A DNA stretch of 64,000 nt from Cellulomonas sp. SLBN-39 (lineage in GTDB: Bacteria; Actinomycetota; Actinomycetes; Actinomycetales; Cellulomonadaceae): contig NZ_VFOA01000001.1 of NCBI RefSeq assembly GCF_006715865.1, positions 3,286,001 through 3,350,000 on the forward strand, written 5' to 3'. A program made the position numbers and the translations under genes. Below, piece by piece: positions 52,366-59,980 of this stretch. Each line of letters opens with the position of its first letter. The stretch's first letter is position 1. The notes below the pieces were generated by a model that did no database searches, was not told the DNA's origin, and saw only the letters and a program-made list of their open reading frames with translations.

Positions 52366-53226
52366 ATGAGCCCCACCGCCGACGAGCCCGTCGTCACGTC
52401 CTACGCCCACGCGCCCGCGCGCACCGTCACGGTCGGTCGTGACACGTTCGCGTACCGCGAGCTGGGCCCGAAGGGCGGTGTCCCCGTGGTCCTCTTCGTC
52501 CACCTCGCCGCCACGCTGGACAACTGGGACCCCCGGATCGTGGACCCGCTCGCGGCGCACCGGCACGTCATCGCGTTCGACCAGCTCGGCGTCGGGGCGT
52601 CGAGCGGGCGCGTGCGGCCGACGCTCGAGCAGGCCGCTGACGACGCGTACCGGTTCATCCGCGCGCTCGGCCACCGTACGATCGACGTCGTCGGGTTCTC
52701 GATGGGCGCGATGATCGCCCAGGACCTCGTCGTCAAGCACCCGGGACTGGTCCGTCGGCTGGTCCTGACCGGTACGGGCCCGCGCGGGGGTGAGGGGATC
52801 GACAAGGTCGTGGGCACCACGTACCTCGACACGCTGCGCGCCACGCTCGCGCGGTCGGACCCCAAGGAGTTCCTGTTCTTCCCCCGCGACGCCGAGGGCA
52901 GGGCGGCCGGCAAGGCGTTCGTCCGGCGGCTGGAGGAGCGCACGGTCGACCGGGACGACCCGATCACCATCTCGGCGTTCCGCGCCCAGCTCAAGGCCAT
53001 CGTCCGCTACGGCCGCTCCGCGCCGTCCGACCTGTCCGTGATCACCCAGCCGACGCTCATCGCCAACGGCGACCACGACCGGATGGTCCCCTCGGTGCTG
53101 TCGGAGGACCTGCACCGCCGGATCGCCGGGTCGCGCCTGGTGATCTACCCCCGGTCCGGCCACGGCGCGATCTTCCAGCACCACGGGGAGTTCGCCCCCC
53201 TCCTCGTCGAGTTCCTCGGTCGCTGA
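52366..53226 (+). CDS. Alpha/beta hydrolase 2
   Basis: 286 residues, paralogue of the hydrolase at 50456. Catalytic elbow VVGFSMGAMIAQDL (Ser), Asp in IANGDHDRMVPS, His in PRSGHGAIFQHHGE. Oxyanion segment VHLAATLDNWDPRIVD again lacks HGxP. The ATG at 52366 follows AGGAGACCTC. The two hydrolases flank the MDR gene, consistent with a duplication that kept distinct substrate pockets (lid sequences differ between residues 150 and 210). It ends 9 nt before a 14-bp hairpin shared with the convergent SDR gene. Confidence 0.87.
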   Translation: MSPTADEPVVTSYAHAPARTVTVGRDTFAYRELGPKGGVPVVLFVHLAATLDNWDPRIVDPLAAHRHVIAFDQLGVGASSGRVRPTLEQAADDAYRFIRALGHRTIDVVGFSMGAMIAQDLVVKHPGLVRRLVLTGTGPRGGEGIDKVVGTTYLDTLRATLARSDPKEFLFFPRDAEGRAAGKAFVRRLEERTVDRDDPITISAFRAQLKAIVRYGRSAPSDLSVITQPTLIANGDHDRMVPSVLSEDLHRRIAGSRLVIYPRSGHGAIFQHHGEFAPLLVEFLGR

Positions 53227-53235
53227 GCCCGATGA

Positions 53236-53283
53236 CGACGACGCCGCGGCGGCCCGGTGCTCCCGGGCTCCGCGGCGTCGTCG
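53236..53283. terminator. Bidirectional hairpin between hydrolase 2 and the SDR gene
   Basis: A 14-bp perfect outer stem, 53236-53249 with 53270-53283, encloses an inner GCCCGG/CCGGGC stem. Confidence 0.75.
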
Positions 53284-53291
53284 GACGGGCG

Positions 53292-54005
53292 TCAGGGACG
53301 CGTGCGGGCCAGCTCGGGGTAGACGACCTCGAGCGGTGCGCTGAGCCCGGCCTTGGCCTGGACCGACGTCTCGTCGGCGAGCACCTCGAACTCGTCGGCC
53401 TCCACGGCGTCCAGCGTGGCGGCCACGACCTGCACCGGGTCGGCCTTCGGCACCTCGAGACCCGCCGTCATCGGGGTGTCGACGTAGCCGACGTGCACGC
53501 CCACGACGTGCACGCCCTGCGGGGCGAGCTCGAGGCGCAGCGAGTTCGTCACCGACCACAGCGCCGCCTTCGCGGCGCTGTAGATCCCGCCGGCGGCGTA
53601 CCAGCTGAGGGCCGAGTGCACGTCGACGATCGCCGCGCCCTGCGCCCGGACGAGCTGCGGAGCGAAGGCCCGCGCCAGGAGCAGCGGTCCGACGAAGTTC
53701 GTCTCGACGTTGCTGCGGATCTCCTCGTCCGTGTGGCCGAGGATCTCCCCGGCGGAGACCGTGACGCCCGCGTTGTTGACCAGCACGGTCACGTCGGGCG
53801 CGGCCTGCACGGCCGCAAGGATCGACTCCGGGTCGGTGATGTCCAGGGCCAGGGGGACGACGCGCGCGTCGTCCCAGGCCCGGGGGGTGCGGGCGGTGGC
53901 ATAGACCTTCGCCGCGCCGCGGGCGAGGGCCTGGTGCACGAACTGCGTGCCGAGGCCGCCGTTCGCGCCGGTGACCAGGACGACTGCTCCGTCAAGAGTG
54001 GGCAT
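53292..54005 (-). CDS. Short-chain dehydrogenase/reductase
   Basis: 237 residues, classical SDR: cofactor motif VTGANGGLGTQF, NNAGVTVSAGE, Ser in VHSALSWY, catalytic YSAAKAA (Tyr and Lys). YATARTPRAWD after strand 2 has Arg, suggesting NADP. ATG 54005 has AAGGAG upstream. It lies on the opposite strand between the hydrolase operon and tetR; its promoter shares the gap with the operator at 54130. Substrate unknown; co-regulation with the operon is inferred. Confidence 0.87.
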   Translation of the reverse strand: MPTLDGAVVLVTGANGGLGTQFVHQALARGAAKVYATARTPRAWDDARVVPLALDITDPESILAAVQAAPDVTVLVNNAGVTVSAGEILGHTDEEIRSNVETNFVGPLLLARAFAPQLVRAQGAAIVDVHSALSWYAAGGIYSAAKAALWSVTNSLRLELAPQGVHVVGVHVGYVDTPMTAGLEVPKADPVQVVAATLDAVEADEFEVLADETSVQAKAGLSAPLEVVYPELARTRP

Positions 54006-54129
54006 GAGGGGGTGCTCCTTCTGCTCGGACGCGCGGTGCGCGCGCCGTCCGGGTGGGTCCCGGGCGGGTGCCAGACCCCCGCGTGGGAGAATCGCCAGGC
54101 GCACGCCTGAGTCCACACGGTTCTGACGC

Positions 54130-54157
54130 CACTCGAAACTGAGTGTGCTCACACTCT
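54130..54157. promoter_or_regulatory. Operator site B in the tetR/SDR divergent region
   Basis: CACTCGAAACTGAGTG (54130-54145) has perfect 5-bp CACTC/GAGTG arms; GAGTGTG-CT-CACACTC (54141-54156) is a second overlapping inverted repeat. It lies 20-46 nt before the TetR ATG and 125 nt upstream of the SDR gene, and mirrors site A at 50404-50425. Confidence 0.65.
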
Positions 54158-54175
54158 ATTCCCGGAGGATCCCGC

Positions 54176-54781
54176 ATGTCCGTCACCTCACGCCCGCCGG
54201 GCCGTCGCGAGCGCAACAAGCAGGACAAGCTCGACCGGATCGTGGCCGCCGCGCGCGACCTCTTCGCCGAGCGCGGGGTCGACGACGTCACGACGCAGGA
54301 GATCGCCGAGCGGGCCGACATCGGCGCCGGCACGCTGTTCCTCTACGCCCGCAACAAGGGCGAGCTCCTGCTCCTCGTGCAGAACGCCGCCTACGCACAG
54401 TCCCTCGAGCGCGGCGCACGGGACGCCGCGCGCACGGACGACGCGCTCGACGCGGTGCTCGCCGTGGTGCGGCCGGTCGTCGAGTGCAACCGCGCCCAGG
54501 TCGAGAACGGGCGCACCTACCTGCGCGAGATGGTCTTCGGCGACCCCGAGGAGCCGCACCACCGCGAGGCCCTCACCATCGCGGGGCGGACCGAGGAGGC
54601 CATCGCCGACGTCCTGCGCCGGCCCGGCGTGGGGCGTTCCGACGACGCGGAGGTCCTCGCCCGGGTCGTGTCGTCCGTGATGTTCCTGGCGATGGCCGCG
54701 AGCGCCGACGGCAGCGTCGACGACGTCGTCGACGAGGTCCGGCGCCAGCTCACCGCCGTGCTGCGCCCCGGCGGGCGCTGA
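54176..54781 (+). CDS. TetR-family regulator of the hydrolase/SDR island
   Basis: 201 residues. The N-terminal domain has KLDRIVAAARDLFAERGVDD and the helix-turn-helix VTTQEIAERADIGAGTLFLY, followed by ARNKGELLLL. The C-terminal part is a helical ligand domain (ALDAVLAVVRPVVECNRAQV, VSSVMFLAMAAS). GGAGGATCCCGC precedes ATG 54176. The operator in its promoter is repeated 3.7 kb upstream at the hydrolase operon, so this protein is the probable regulator of hydrolase 1, MDR and hydrolase 2, itself and perhaps the SDR. Confidence 0.88.
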   Translation: MSVTSRPPGRRERNKQDKLDRIVAAARDLFAERGVDDVTTQEIAERADIGAGTLFLYARNKGELLLLVQNAAYAQSLERGARDAARTDDALDAVLAVVRPVVECNRAQVENGRTYLREMVFGDPEEPHHREALTIAGRTEEAIADVLRRPGVGRSDDAEVLARVVSSVMFLAMAASADGSVDDVVDEVRRQLTAVLRPGGR

Positions 54782-54787
54782 GCCGCA

Positions 54788-55363
54788 CTACGCCAGCGCC
54801 AGCCCGTCGACGACCTCGACGCCCGGGGCTCGCAGGAGCAGCGCTCCGGGCAGGCTGATCTTGGAGCGGCGCACGCCCGAGCCGATGATCACCGTGCCGC
54901 CCGCGTCGGGGACGTCGGCCGCGACGCGTGCGTCGGCCAGCACCCGGTAGCCGTCGGGGAGCCCGAGCGGGGTGATCCCGCCGTACTCCATCGCCGACTC
55001 CTCGGTGGCGCGCTCCATCGGCAGGAACGAGGCCTTGCGCACGTCGAGCAGCCGCTTGACGGCGTTGTTGACGTCCGCGCGCGTGGTGGCGCGCACCAGG
55101 CAGGCCGCGACCCGCTCGACGCCCTCGCGCCGCCCGGCCACGAGCACGCAGTTCACCGACGCCGCGAGCGGCAGGTCGTACGCCTCGGTCATGGCCGCCG
55201 TGTCGGCCAGGTCCGGGTCGATCGCCGCGACGAGGACGGCGTCGGCGACCTCCGGCTCGACCACGGCCCACCCGCTGATCATCGCGTGCGTGCGCTCCGC
55301 GAGCAGGTCCGGGCGGTCGACGGCGCGCTCCCACGTCAGGGAGCCCAGGGGAGAGGTGGTCAC
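54788..55363 (-). CDS. YbaK/ProX-type aminoacyl-tRNA deacylase domain protein
   Basis: 191 residues. The YbaK/EbsC fold is recognised by CVLVAGRREGVERVAACLV, NNAVKRLLDVRKASFLPMER and YGGITPLGLPDGYRVLADA, with GTVIIGSGVRRSKISLPG at the C-terminus. These proteins hydrolyse mischarged tRNA (for example Cys-tRNA-Pro). The first 50 residues (GSLTWERAVDRPDLL) are an extension seen in the actinobacterial type. GTG 55363 is 8 nt after TAGCCT, leaderless. Deacylase activity is inferred. Confidence 0.85.
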   Translation of the reverse strand: MTTSPLGSLTWERAVDRPDLLAERTHAMISGWAVVEPEVADAVLVAAIDPDLADTAAMTEAYDLPLAASVNCVLVAGRREGVERVAACLVRATTRADVNNAVKRLLDVRKASFLPMERATEESAMEYGGITPLGLPDGYRVLADARVAADVPDAGGTVIIGSGVRRSKISLPGALLLRAPGVEVVDGLALA

Positions 55364-55371
55364 GGCTCGCA

Positions 55372-55377
55372 AGGCTA
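55372..55377 (-). promoter_or_regulatory. Leaderless-type -10 of the YbaK gene
   Basis: Minus-strand TAGCCT, 8 nt, then GTG at 55363. Confidence 0.55.
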
Positions 55378-55484
55378 GGCCACGGCGGCCGGGCTGCAGG
55401 AGCAAGATCGCCGGTCGTCGGCACACTGCTCGGGCAAGGGCGCCACGACGTGACGCCCGGGGGAGCGGCGGGAGGTGATGACCT

Positions 55485-56165
55485 GTGGGGCGACGTCGAC
55501 GTCCGACCGCGGCCGGGGTGTGCGTCCCGGCCGTGCTCGTCGCGCTCGTGCTGGCCTCGTGCGCTGCGGCGAGCACGACGACCGCAGCCGATCCCGACGC
55601 GTTCGTCGGGATGCTCGCCGGCTCCACGGCCGACCACGACCCCGTGGGCTCGCCCGAGGCGCTGGCCGAGATGTCCGACCTCGTCGTGGCAGGGACCATC
55701 AGCGCCGTGACCGGCGGTCGCCTGTGGGGGCGGGGCGAGGACGACCCCGCCGCGAACCGTTCGATCGTCCTGAACGTCACGGTCACCGACGTGCACGTCG
55801 GGACACTTCCTGACGGTGCGGACGGGGTCGTCTACGTGGAGCTGCCGTCCCCGGGCGGGGTCGAGGCCCAGGTGTACGAGGAGCACCTCCCCGCCGACCT
55901 GGCCGGGGTGTTCTTCCTCGTCCCGGCGGGCGAGCCGGGCGAGACCACCCCGATCCAGGACAGCACCGCCGGCCGCCCCGAGGGGCAGCCGCTGTTCCGG
56001 ACGACTAACCCCCAGGGGATCGTCCTGGGCGTCGGCGACCAGGCCCGCCGGCTGCTGGAGGGGACGCAGCTCGGCGAGGCCGACCTGACCCAGTTCCTGC
56101 CTGACGCCGAGCGCTTCCCCGTGGCCCCCGGCAGCACCTCCGAGCCCGACGTCCCACCGGGCTGA
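55485..56165 (+). CDS. Putative lipoprotein, unknown function
   Basis: 226 residues. Signal RRRRPTAAGVCVPAVLVALV ends with lipobox LASC. The mature part has a beta-rich core: SDLVVAGTISAVTGGRLWG, RSIVLNVTVTDVHVGTLPDG, GVVYVELPSPGGVE, LAGVFFLVPAGEP, GIVLGVGDQARRLLEG. The pattern 'escape from a signal, then transported cost' resembles small secreted beta proteins of actinobacteria but I recognise no family. GTG 55485 follows GGAGGTGATGACCT, the best ribosome-binding site in the window. Confidence 0.7.
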   Translation: MGRRRRPTAAGVCVPAVLVALVLASCAAASTTTAADPDAFVGMLAGSTADHDPVGSPEALAEMSDLVVAGTISAVTGGRLWGRGEDDPAANRSIVLNVTVTDVHVGTLPDGADGVVYVELPSPGGVEAQVYEEHLPADLAGVFFLVPAGEPGETTPIQDSTAGRPEGQPLFRTTNPQGIVLGVGDQARRLLEGTQLGEADLTQFLPDAERFPVAPGSTSEPDVPPG

Positions 56166-56220
56166 CCGGACGTCACCCGGGCAGGTGGCACGCCTCGTGA
56201 TGCTCAGCCCCTCGTGCTGC

Positions 56221-56763
56221 TCACTGCTGGTACGTGCCGACGAGGACCGCGCGGGCCAGGGTGTGGAAGGTCAGGACGCAGGCCGCCGCACCCGGCGAGG
56301 TGGCGGCGTCCAGGCCGAGGTCGTCGGTGTCGAGGGCGTGCACGACGGCGAAGTACCGGTGCACCTGGTCGCCGGGCGGCGGGGCGCAGCCGACGTACCC
56401 GGCGATGCCGTCGTCGCCGCGCAGCTGGAAGGCTCCGGCGGGCAGGTCGGGGCCGTCGGGGGTGCCGGCGCCGCGGTCCAGCGAGGTGACCGTCGCGGGC
56501 AGCCCGAGGACGGTCCAGTGCCACCAGCCGGCGACGCCGGGAGCGTCGGGGTCGAACACGCTGACCGCGAAGCCGCGGGTCGCGTCGGGGAAGCCCGACC
56601 ACGCGAGCTGGGGCGAGACGCCGGGCCCGGCGTCGGTGCGGGTGTGCACGTCCGGGACCGCCTCACCGTGCACCCAGTCGGTACTCGTGAGCGTGAAGGC
56701 GGGCACCGCGGGCAGCAGCGCGTACGGGTCGCGTGCGACGGGGCGGGTCAGGGACGCGGCCAC
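56221..56763 (-). CDS. YbhB/YbcL-type PEBP (Raf-kinase-inhibitor-like) protein
   Basis: 180 residues with the phosphatidylethanolamine-binding protein fold: FTLTSTDWVHGEAVPDVH, GPGVSPQLAWSGFPDATRGF, VSVFDPDAPGVAGWWHWTVL (the DPDAP and HW motifs of the ligand pocket) and GYVGCAPPPGDQVHRYFAVV. Ligand unknown; bacterial homologues are usually cytosolic. GTG 56763 follows GGAGGTCCCC. It is 40 nt downstream of the SulP gene on the same strand and may be co-transcribed with it. Confidence 0.9.
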   Translation of the reverse strand: MAASLTRPVARDPYALLPAVPAFTLTSTDWVHGEAVPDVHTRTDAGPGVSPQLAWSGFPDATRGFAVSVFDPDAPGVAGWWHWTVLGLPATVTSLDRGAGTPDGPDLPAGAFQLRGDDGIAGYVGCAPPPGDQVHRYFAVVHALDTDDLGLDAATSPGAAACVLTFHTLARAVLVGTYQQ

Positions 56764-56803
56764 GGGGACCTCCGGGTCGGCCCGGCGCCGGTCGCCGGGC
56801 GGC

Positions 56804-58525
56804 TCACCCCATCCTGGTGCTGGGCAGCGTGCCCCGCACGTGCGCGCGGGCGTGCTCCAGCGCGGCGCCGAGGTCGTCGAACAGGTGGTCCGGGTCCTGC
56901 AGCGCGTCGATCACGCCGACGCCCTCGGCGAGGCGGCGGTGCTCGGGGCGCAGGCCCTTGAGCAGCACGTGGATGCCGCGCCGGCGCAGGTCGGTGACGA
57001 CGTCGGCCAGGGCGCGGGCGCCGCTCGCGTCGAGCACCCGCACCGCGCCCAGGCGCAGGACGACGACGCGGACGTCGCTGACGAGCGCGAGCTCGTCGAG
57101 GAAGCGGCGCACGTCGGCGAAGAACAGGGCCCCGTCGACCCGGTAGACGGCGATGTGCTCGTGCAGCAGGGCGTGCTCGGCGTCGGCGCCGAGGGTGTCG
57201 CCGTCCGCGCCGGGCAGGGGCTCGCGGTGCAGGCCGCTGCTGCGGGCCACGGCGCGCAGCGCGAGCACCGCGGCCACGGCGACGCCGACCTCGACGGCCA
57301 TGACGAGGTCGAACGCGACGGTCACGGCCAGCGTCGCGAGCAGCACGAGCGCCCCGGCGCGCCCGGAGCGGCACACCTGCACGGCCGTGCGGACGTCGAT
57401 CATGCGGGCCGCGGTGACCAGCAGCACGGCCGCGAGCGCGCTCAGCGGGATCCGCGCGACCAGCGGTGCGGCGACCAGCACGACGGCGGTCAGGACGACG
57501 GCGTGGGTGAGGGCGGCGACGCGGGTGCGGGCACCCGTGCGCACGTTGACGGCGGTCCGGGCGATGGCACCGGTCGCGGGCAGCCCGCCGACCAGCCCGG
57601 ACGCGATGTTGGCCAGGCCCTGGCCGAACAGCTCGCGGTTGGGGGAGGTGCGGCCGATGTCGTCGGCCATGCCGTCGGCGACGCGCGCGGACAGCAGGGA
57701 CTCCAGGGCGGCGAGGGCGGCCACGGCCAGCGCGGACGAGAACAGGGCGCTGGTGGTGGCGAGGTCGACGACGGGCAGCGACGGGGCGGCCAGCAGGTCC
57801 GGGAGGGGGCCGATGCGGGCGACGTCGAGGTGCGCGGCCTCGGCGAGGAGCGTCGCGGCGACGACGGCGAGCAGGGACGCGGGCAGACCGCGGTGGAGGC
57901 GGGGCAGGACGAGCATCACGGCGACGGCGAGCGCGACGACGACCAGCGGGGCGACGGCGGCGGACGGGTCGACGGTACGCAGGGTGCCCCAGGCGACGAG
58001 CGCGGCGTTCTCGCCCGGTCCGGGCGGGGTGTCCAGGGCCAGGGGGACCTGCTGGAGGGCGATGACCACGCCGATGCCGAGGGTGAAGCCCTCGACGACC
58101 GGCCACGGCACGTACGCGACGAGCCGGCCGAGGCCCAGGACGCCGGCGAGCGCGACGATCCCGCCGGCCATGATCGCCACCACCGGGACGGCCTCGGTGC
58201 CGTGCCGGGCGACGACGGGCAGCAGGACGACGGCCATGGCACCGGTCGGGCCGCTGACCTGCAGGTGGGAGCCGCCGAGCACGGCGGCCACGGCGCCGGC
58301 GACGATCGCGGTGACGAGCCCGGCGCCCGCGCCGAGGCCGGAGGCCACCCCGAACCCGAGGGCGAGGGGCAGGGCGACGACCGCGACGGTCAGTCCGGCG
58401 ACGAGGTCGTGGCGCCACGAGCGGGGCAGGTCGGCGTAGTCGCTGCGGCGCGGTGCGAGGGCGAGGGCGCGCCGGCGGGCGGAGGCGAGCAGCTCGCGGG
58501 CGGGGGGTGCGGCGGGAGTGGTCAC
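56804..58525 (-). CDS. SulP-family anion transporter with STAS domain
   Basis: 573 residues. The membrane part (about 30-420, 10-14 segments) opens with the SulP motif DLVAGLTVAVVALPLALGFG and contains GLGAGAGLVTAIVAGAVAAV, SGPTGAMAVVLLPVV and GLVGGLPATGAIARTAVNVR. The C-terminal STAS domain (about 465-560) holds VYRVDGALFFADVRRFLDEL and VLDASGARALADVV. Substrate may be sulfate, bicarbonate or another anion. The GTG at 58525 overlaps the arsR TGA (GTGA), so repressor and transporter are co-translated. Confidence 0.92.
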   Translation of the reverse strand: MTTPAAPPARELLASARRRALALAPRRSDYADLPRSWRHDLVAGLTVAVVALPLALGFGVASGLGAGAGLVTAIVAGAVAAVLGGSHLQVSGPTGAMAVVLLPVVARHGTEAVPVVAIMAGGIVALAGVLGLGRLVAYVPWPVVEGFTLGIGVVIALQQVPLALDTPPGPGENAALVAWGTLRTVDPSAAVAPLVVVALAVAVMLVLPRLHRGLPASLLAVVAATLLAEAAHLDVARIGPLPDLLAAPSLPVVDLATTSALFSSALAVAALAALESLLSARVADGMADDIGRTSPNRELFGQGLANIASGLVGGLPATGAIARTAVNVRTGARTRVAALTHAVVLTAVVLVAAPLVARIPLSALAAVLLVTAARMIDVRTAVQVCRSGRAGALVLLATLAVTVAFDLVMAVEVGVAVAAVLALRAVARSSGLHREPLPGADGDTLGADAEHALLHEHIAVYRVDGALFFADVRRFLDELALVSDVRVVVLRLGAVRVLDASGARALADVVTDLRRRGIHVLLKGLRPEHRRLAEGVGVIDALQDPDHLFDDLGAALEHARAHVRGTLPSTRMG

Positions 58526-58896
58526 CGGTCGGCCGGGGCGGTGTCGGCCGGTGTGGTGCTGGTCTCGTCGAGCAGGCCGGCGTGCCGGGTCGCGGCGTCG
58601 ACCAGCACGGCCCGGGCGGCGGCGAGCATGTCTGCGACCGCGGGCAGCGCGAGCGTGTAGTGCACGGCGTTGCCGGTGCGGCGGGCGGTCACGACGCCGG
58701 CGCGGCGCAGCACGGCCAGGTGCTGCGACAGGTGGGAGGCCTCGAGGCCGAGGGCGTCGAGCAGCTCGCTGACCTGCCGGTCCTGCTCGGCGAGGAGCTC
58801 CAGGGTGCGCACGCGCACGGGGTGCGCGAGCGCCTTGAACAGGTCGGCCTTGACCTCGGCCAGGGGGCGGTCGACGCCCAGGGCGTGCAGGGGCAC
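58522..58896 (-). CDS. ArsR-family repressor of the SulP operon
   Basis: 124 residues, winged helix-turn-helix: VKADLFKALAHPVRVRTLEL, VSELLDALGLEASHLSQHLA, VLRRAGVVTARRTGNAVHYT. It lacks the CxC metal site (ELLAEQDRQ instead of ELCVCDL), so the signal is not arsenic; other ArsR members sense redox state, sulfur species or transition metals. No Cys residues are present at all, which argues against thiol sensing. GTG 58896 follows GAGGAGCC. Promoter and palindromes lie upstream. Operon: arsR, sulP, perhaps PEBP. Confidence 0.9.
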   Translation of the reverse strand: MPLHALGVDRPLAEVKADLFKALAHPVRVRTLELLAEQDRQVSELLDALGLEASHLSQHLAVLRRAGVVTARRTGNAVHYTLALPAVADMLAAARAVLVDAATRHAGLLDETSTTPADTAPADR

Positions 58897-58914
58897 GGCT
58901 CCTCGCAGATCTGG

Positions 58915-58945
58915 TGTGATGGCATGATGGATTCATCACATCGTA
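58915..58945 (-). promoter_or_regulatory. Promoter and operator of the arsR-sulP operon
   Basis: On the minus strand -10 TACGAT (58945-58940) is followed at once by inverted repeats: TGTGATG (58915-58921) with CATCACA (58934-58940), and TGATG-GATT-CATCA (58925-58938) nested within. Repressor bound there would sit over the transcription start. Confidence 0.6.
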
Positions 58946-58988
58946 CTCCCGGGACGGTGCCCCGAGCGGGTGAACCGTCCCGCGCGGA

Positions 58989-59035
58989 TTGACACGTCGG
59001 ACCTCTGGACGTGTACTGATCGAACAGGTGTTCGA
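58989..59035 (+). promoter_or_regulatory. SOS promoter with LexA box of the mutasome operon
   Basis: -35 TTGACA (58989-58994), 17 nt, -10 TGTACT (59012-59017). TCGAACAGGTGTTCGA (59020-59035) matches the actinobacterial LexA consensus TCGAAC-N4-GTTCGA exactly and overlaps the expected start point. Confidence 0.85.
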
Positions 59036-59068
59036 TCGGTCTGTCGGCCGTGAGCAAGGAGGTCGACG

Positions 59069-59980
59069 GTGGGCGTGACGGGCACGGCCGAGCGGGCCGC
59101 GCGGGCGCGGGCGGCTCTGGCTGCGGCCGAGGCGCGCACCGGGGCGCGGCCCGTGCTCGTCCCCGGTCGGGCGGGCGGCGCACGTGCCGCCGGCACCGTC
59201 CGCGCCGCCGAGGCCGTCCGCGCTGATGCCGTCCGGGGCGACGACCCGTCCGGCCGGGGTGCCGGCCAGGCACCGGACGCCGGGCGTGCACCGGTCACCG
59301 GCCGGACCGCCGAACGACGCCCGCCGCGCACCTCGCTGCTCACCAGCGAGCGCCCGCCGCTGCCCGTGCCGCCCGGCACCGAGCGGCTGCTGCCCGACGG
59401 GCTGCGCCGCGGCGCCACCACCAGCGTGCTCGGCTCCACCGCCCTGACGCTCACGCTCCTCGCGCACGCCTGCGCCGGCGGGGACTGGGCCGTGGCCGTC
59501 GGTCTGCCCGACCTGGGGCTGCTCGCGGCCGCACGGTGCGGCGTCGTCCTCGACCGGTTCGCGCTCGTGCCCCAGCCCGGCCCCGACGCGCTCACCGTCC
59601 TCGGTGCGCTCCTCGACGGCGTCGGCGTCGTCCTCGTCGGCCCTGGTGCCGTGCTCGCCGACGCCGACCGACGGCGCCTGACCGCCCGCGCCCGCGAGCG
59701 CGGCGCCGTGCTGCTGACGACCGTCCCGTGGCCCGGTGCGGCGACGGTCCTCACCGTGCAGGAGGCCCGGTGGACGGGCCTGGGCGCCGGCGACGGGCGG
59801 CTGCGCACGCGCGAGCTGCGGGTGCGGCGCACGGGCCGCGGGTCGTCCGCGACCCCGCTCGTCGCAGACGTCGTGCTGCCCCTGGCCGCACCCGGCGACG
59901 GCGCCCCGTCCGGCCCCGGCCGCGGCACGGCTCCGACGCGTCGCACAGGTCGGACCGACACGTTGCGGCTGGTCGGATGA
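59069..59980 (+). CDS. imuA': ImuA'-like protein of the SOS mutasome
   Basis: 303 residues, low general similarity but placed directly before imuB under a LexA box. The first 90 residues are Ala/Arg-rich and unstructured; a RecA-like core follows (GTERLLPDGLRRGATTSVLG, LTLTLLAHACAGGDWAVAVG, DLGLLAAARCGVVLDRFALV, GVVLVGPGAVLADADRRRLT) in which the Walker A is not recognisable. ImuA'/ImuB/DnaE2 together bypass DNA lesions. AAGGAGG stands before GTG 59069. The stop overlaps imuB by ATGA. The name rests on context and fold. Confidence 0.78.
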   Translation: MGVTGTAERAARARAALAAAEARTGARPVLVPGRAGGARAAGTVRAAEAVRADAVRGDDPSGRGAGQAPDAGRAPVTGRTAERRPPRTSLLTSERPPLPVPPGTERLLPDGLRRGATTSVLGSTALTLTLLAHACAGGDWAVAVGLPDLGLLAAARCGVVLDRFALVPQPGPDALTVLGALLDGVGVVLVGPGAVLADADRRRLTARARERGAVLLTTVPWPGAATVLTVQEARWTGLGAGDGRLRTRELRVRRTGRGSSATPLVADVVLPLAAPGDGAPSGPGRGTAPTRRTGRTDTLRLVG

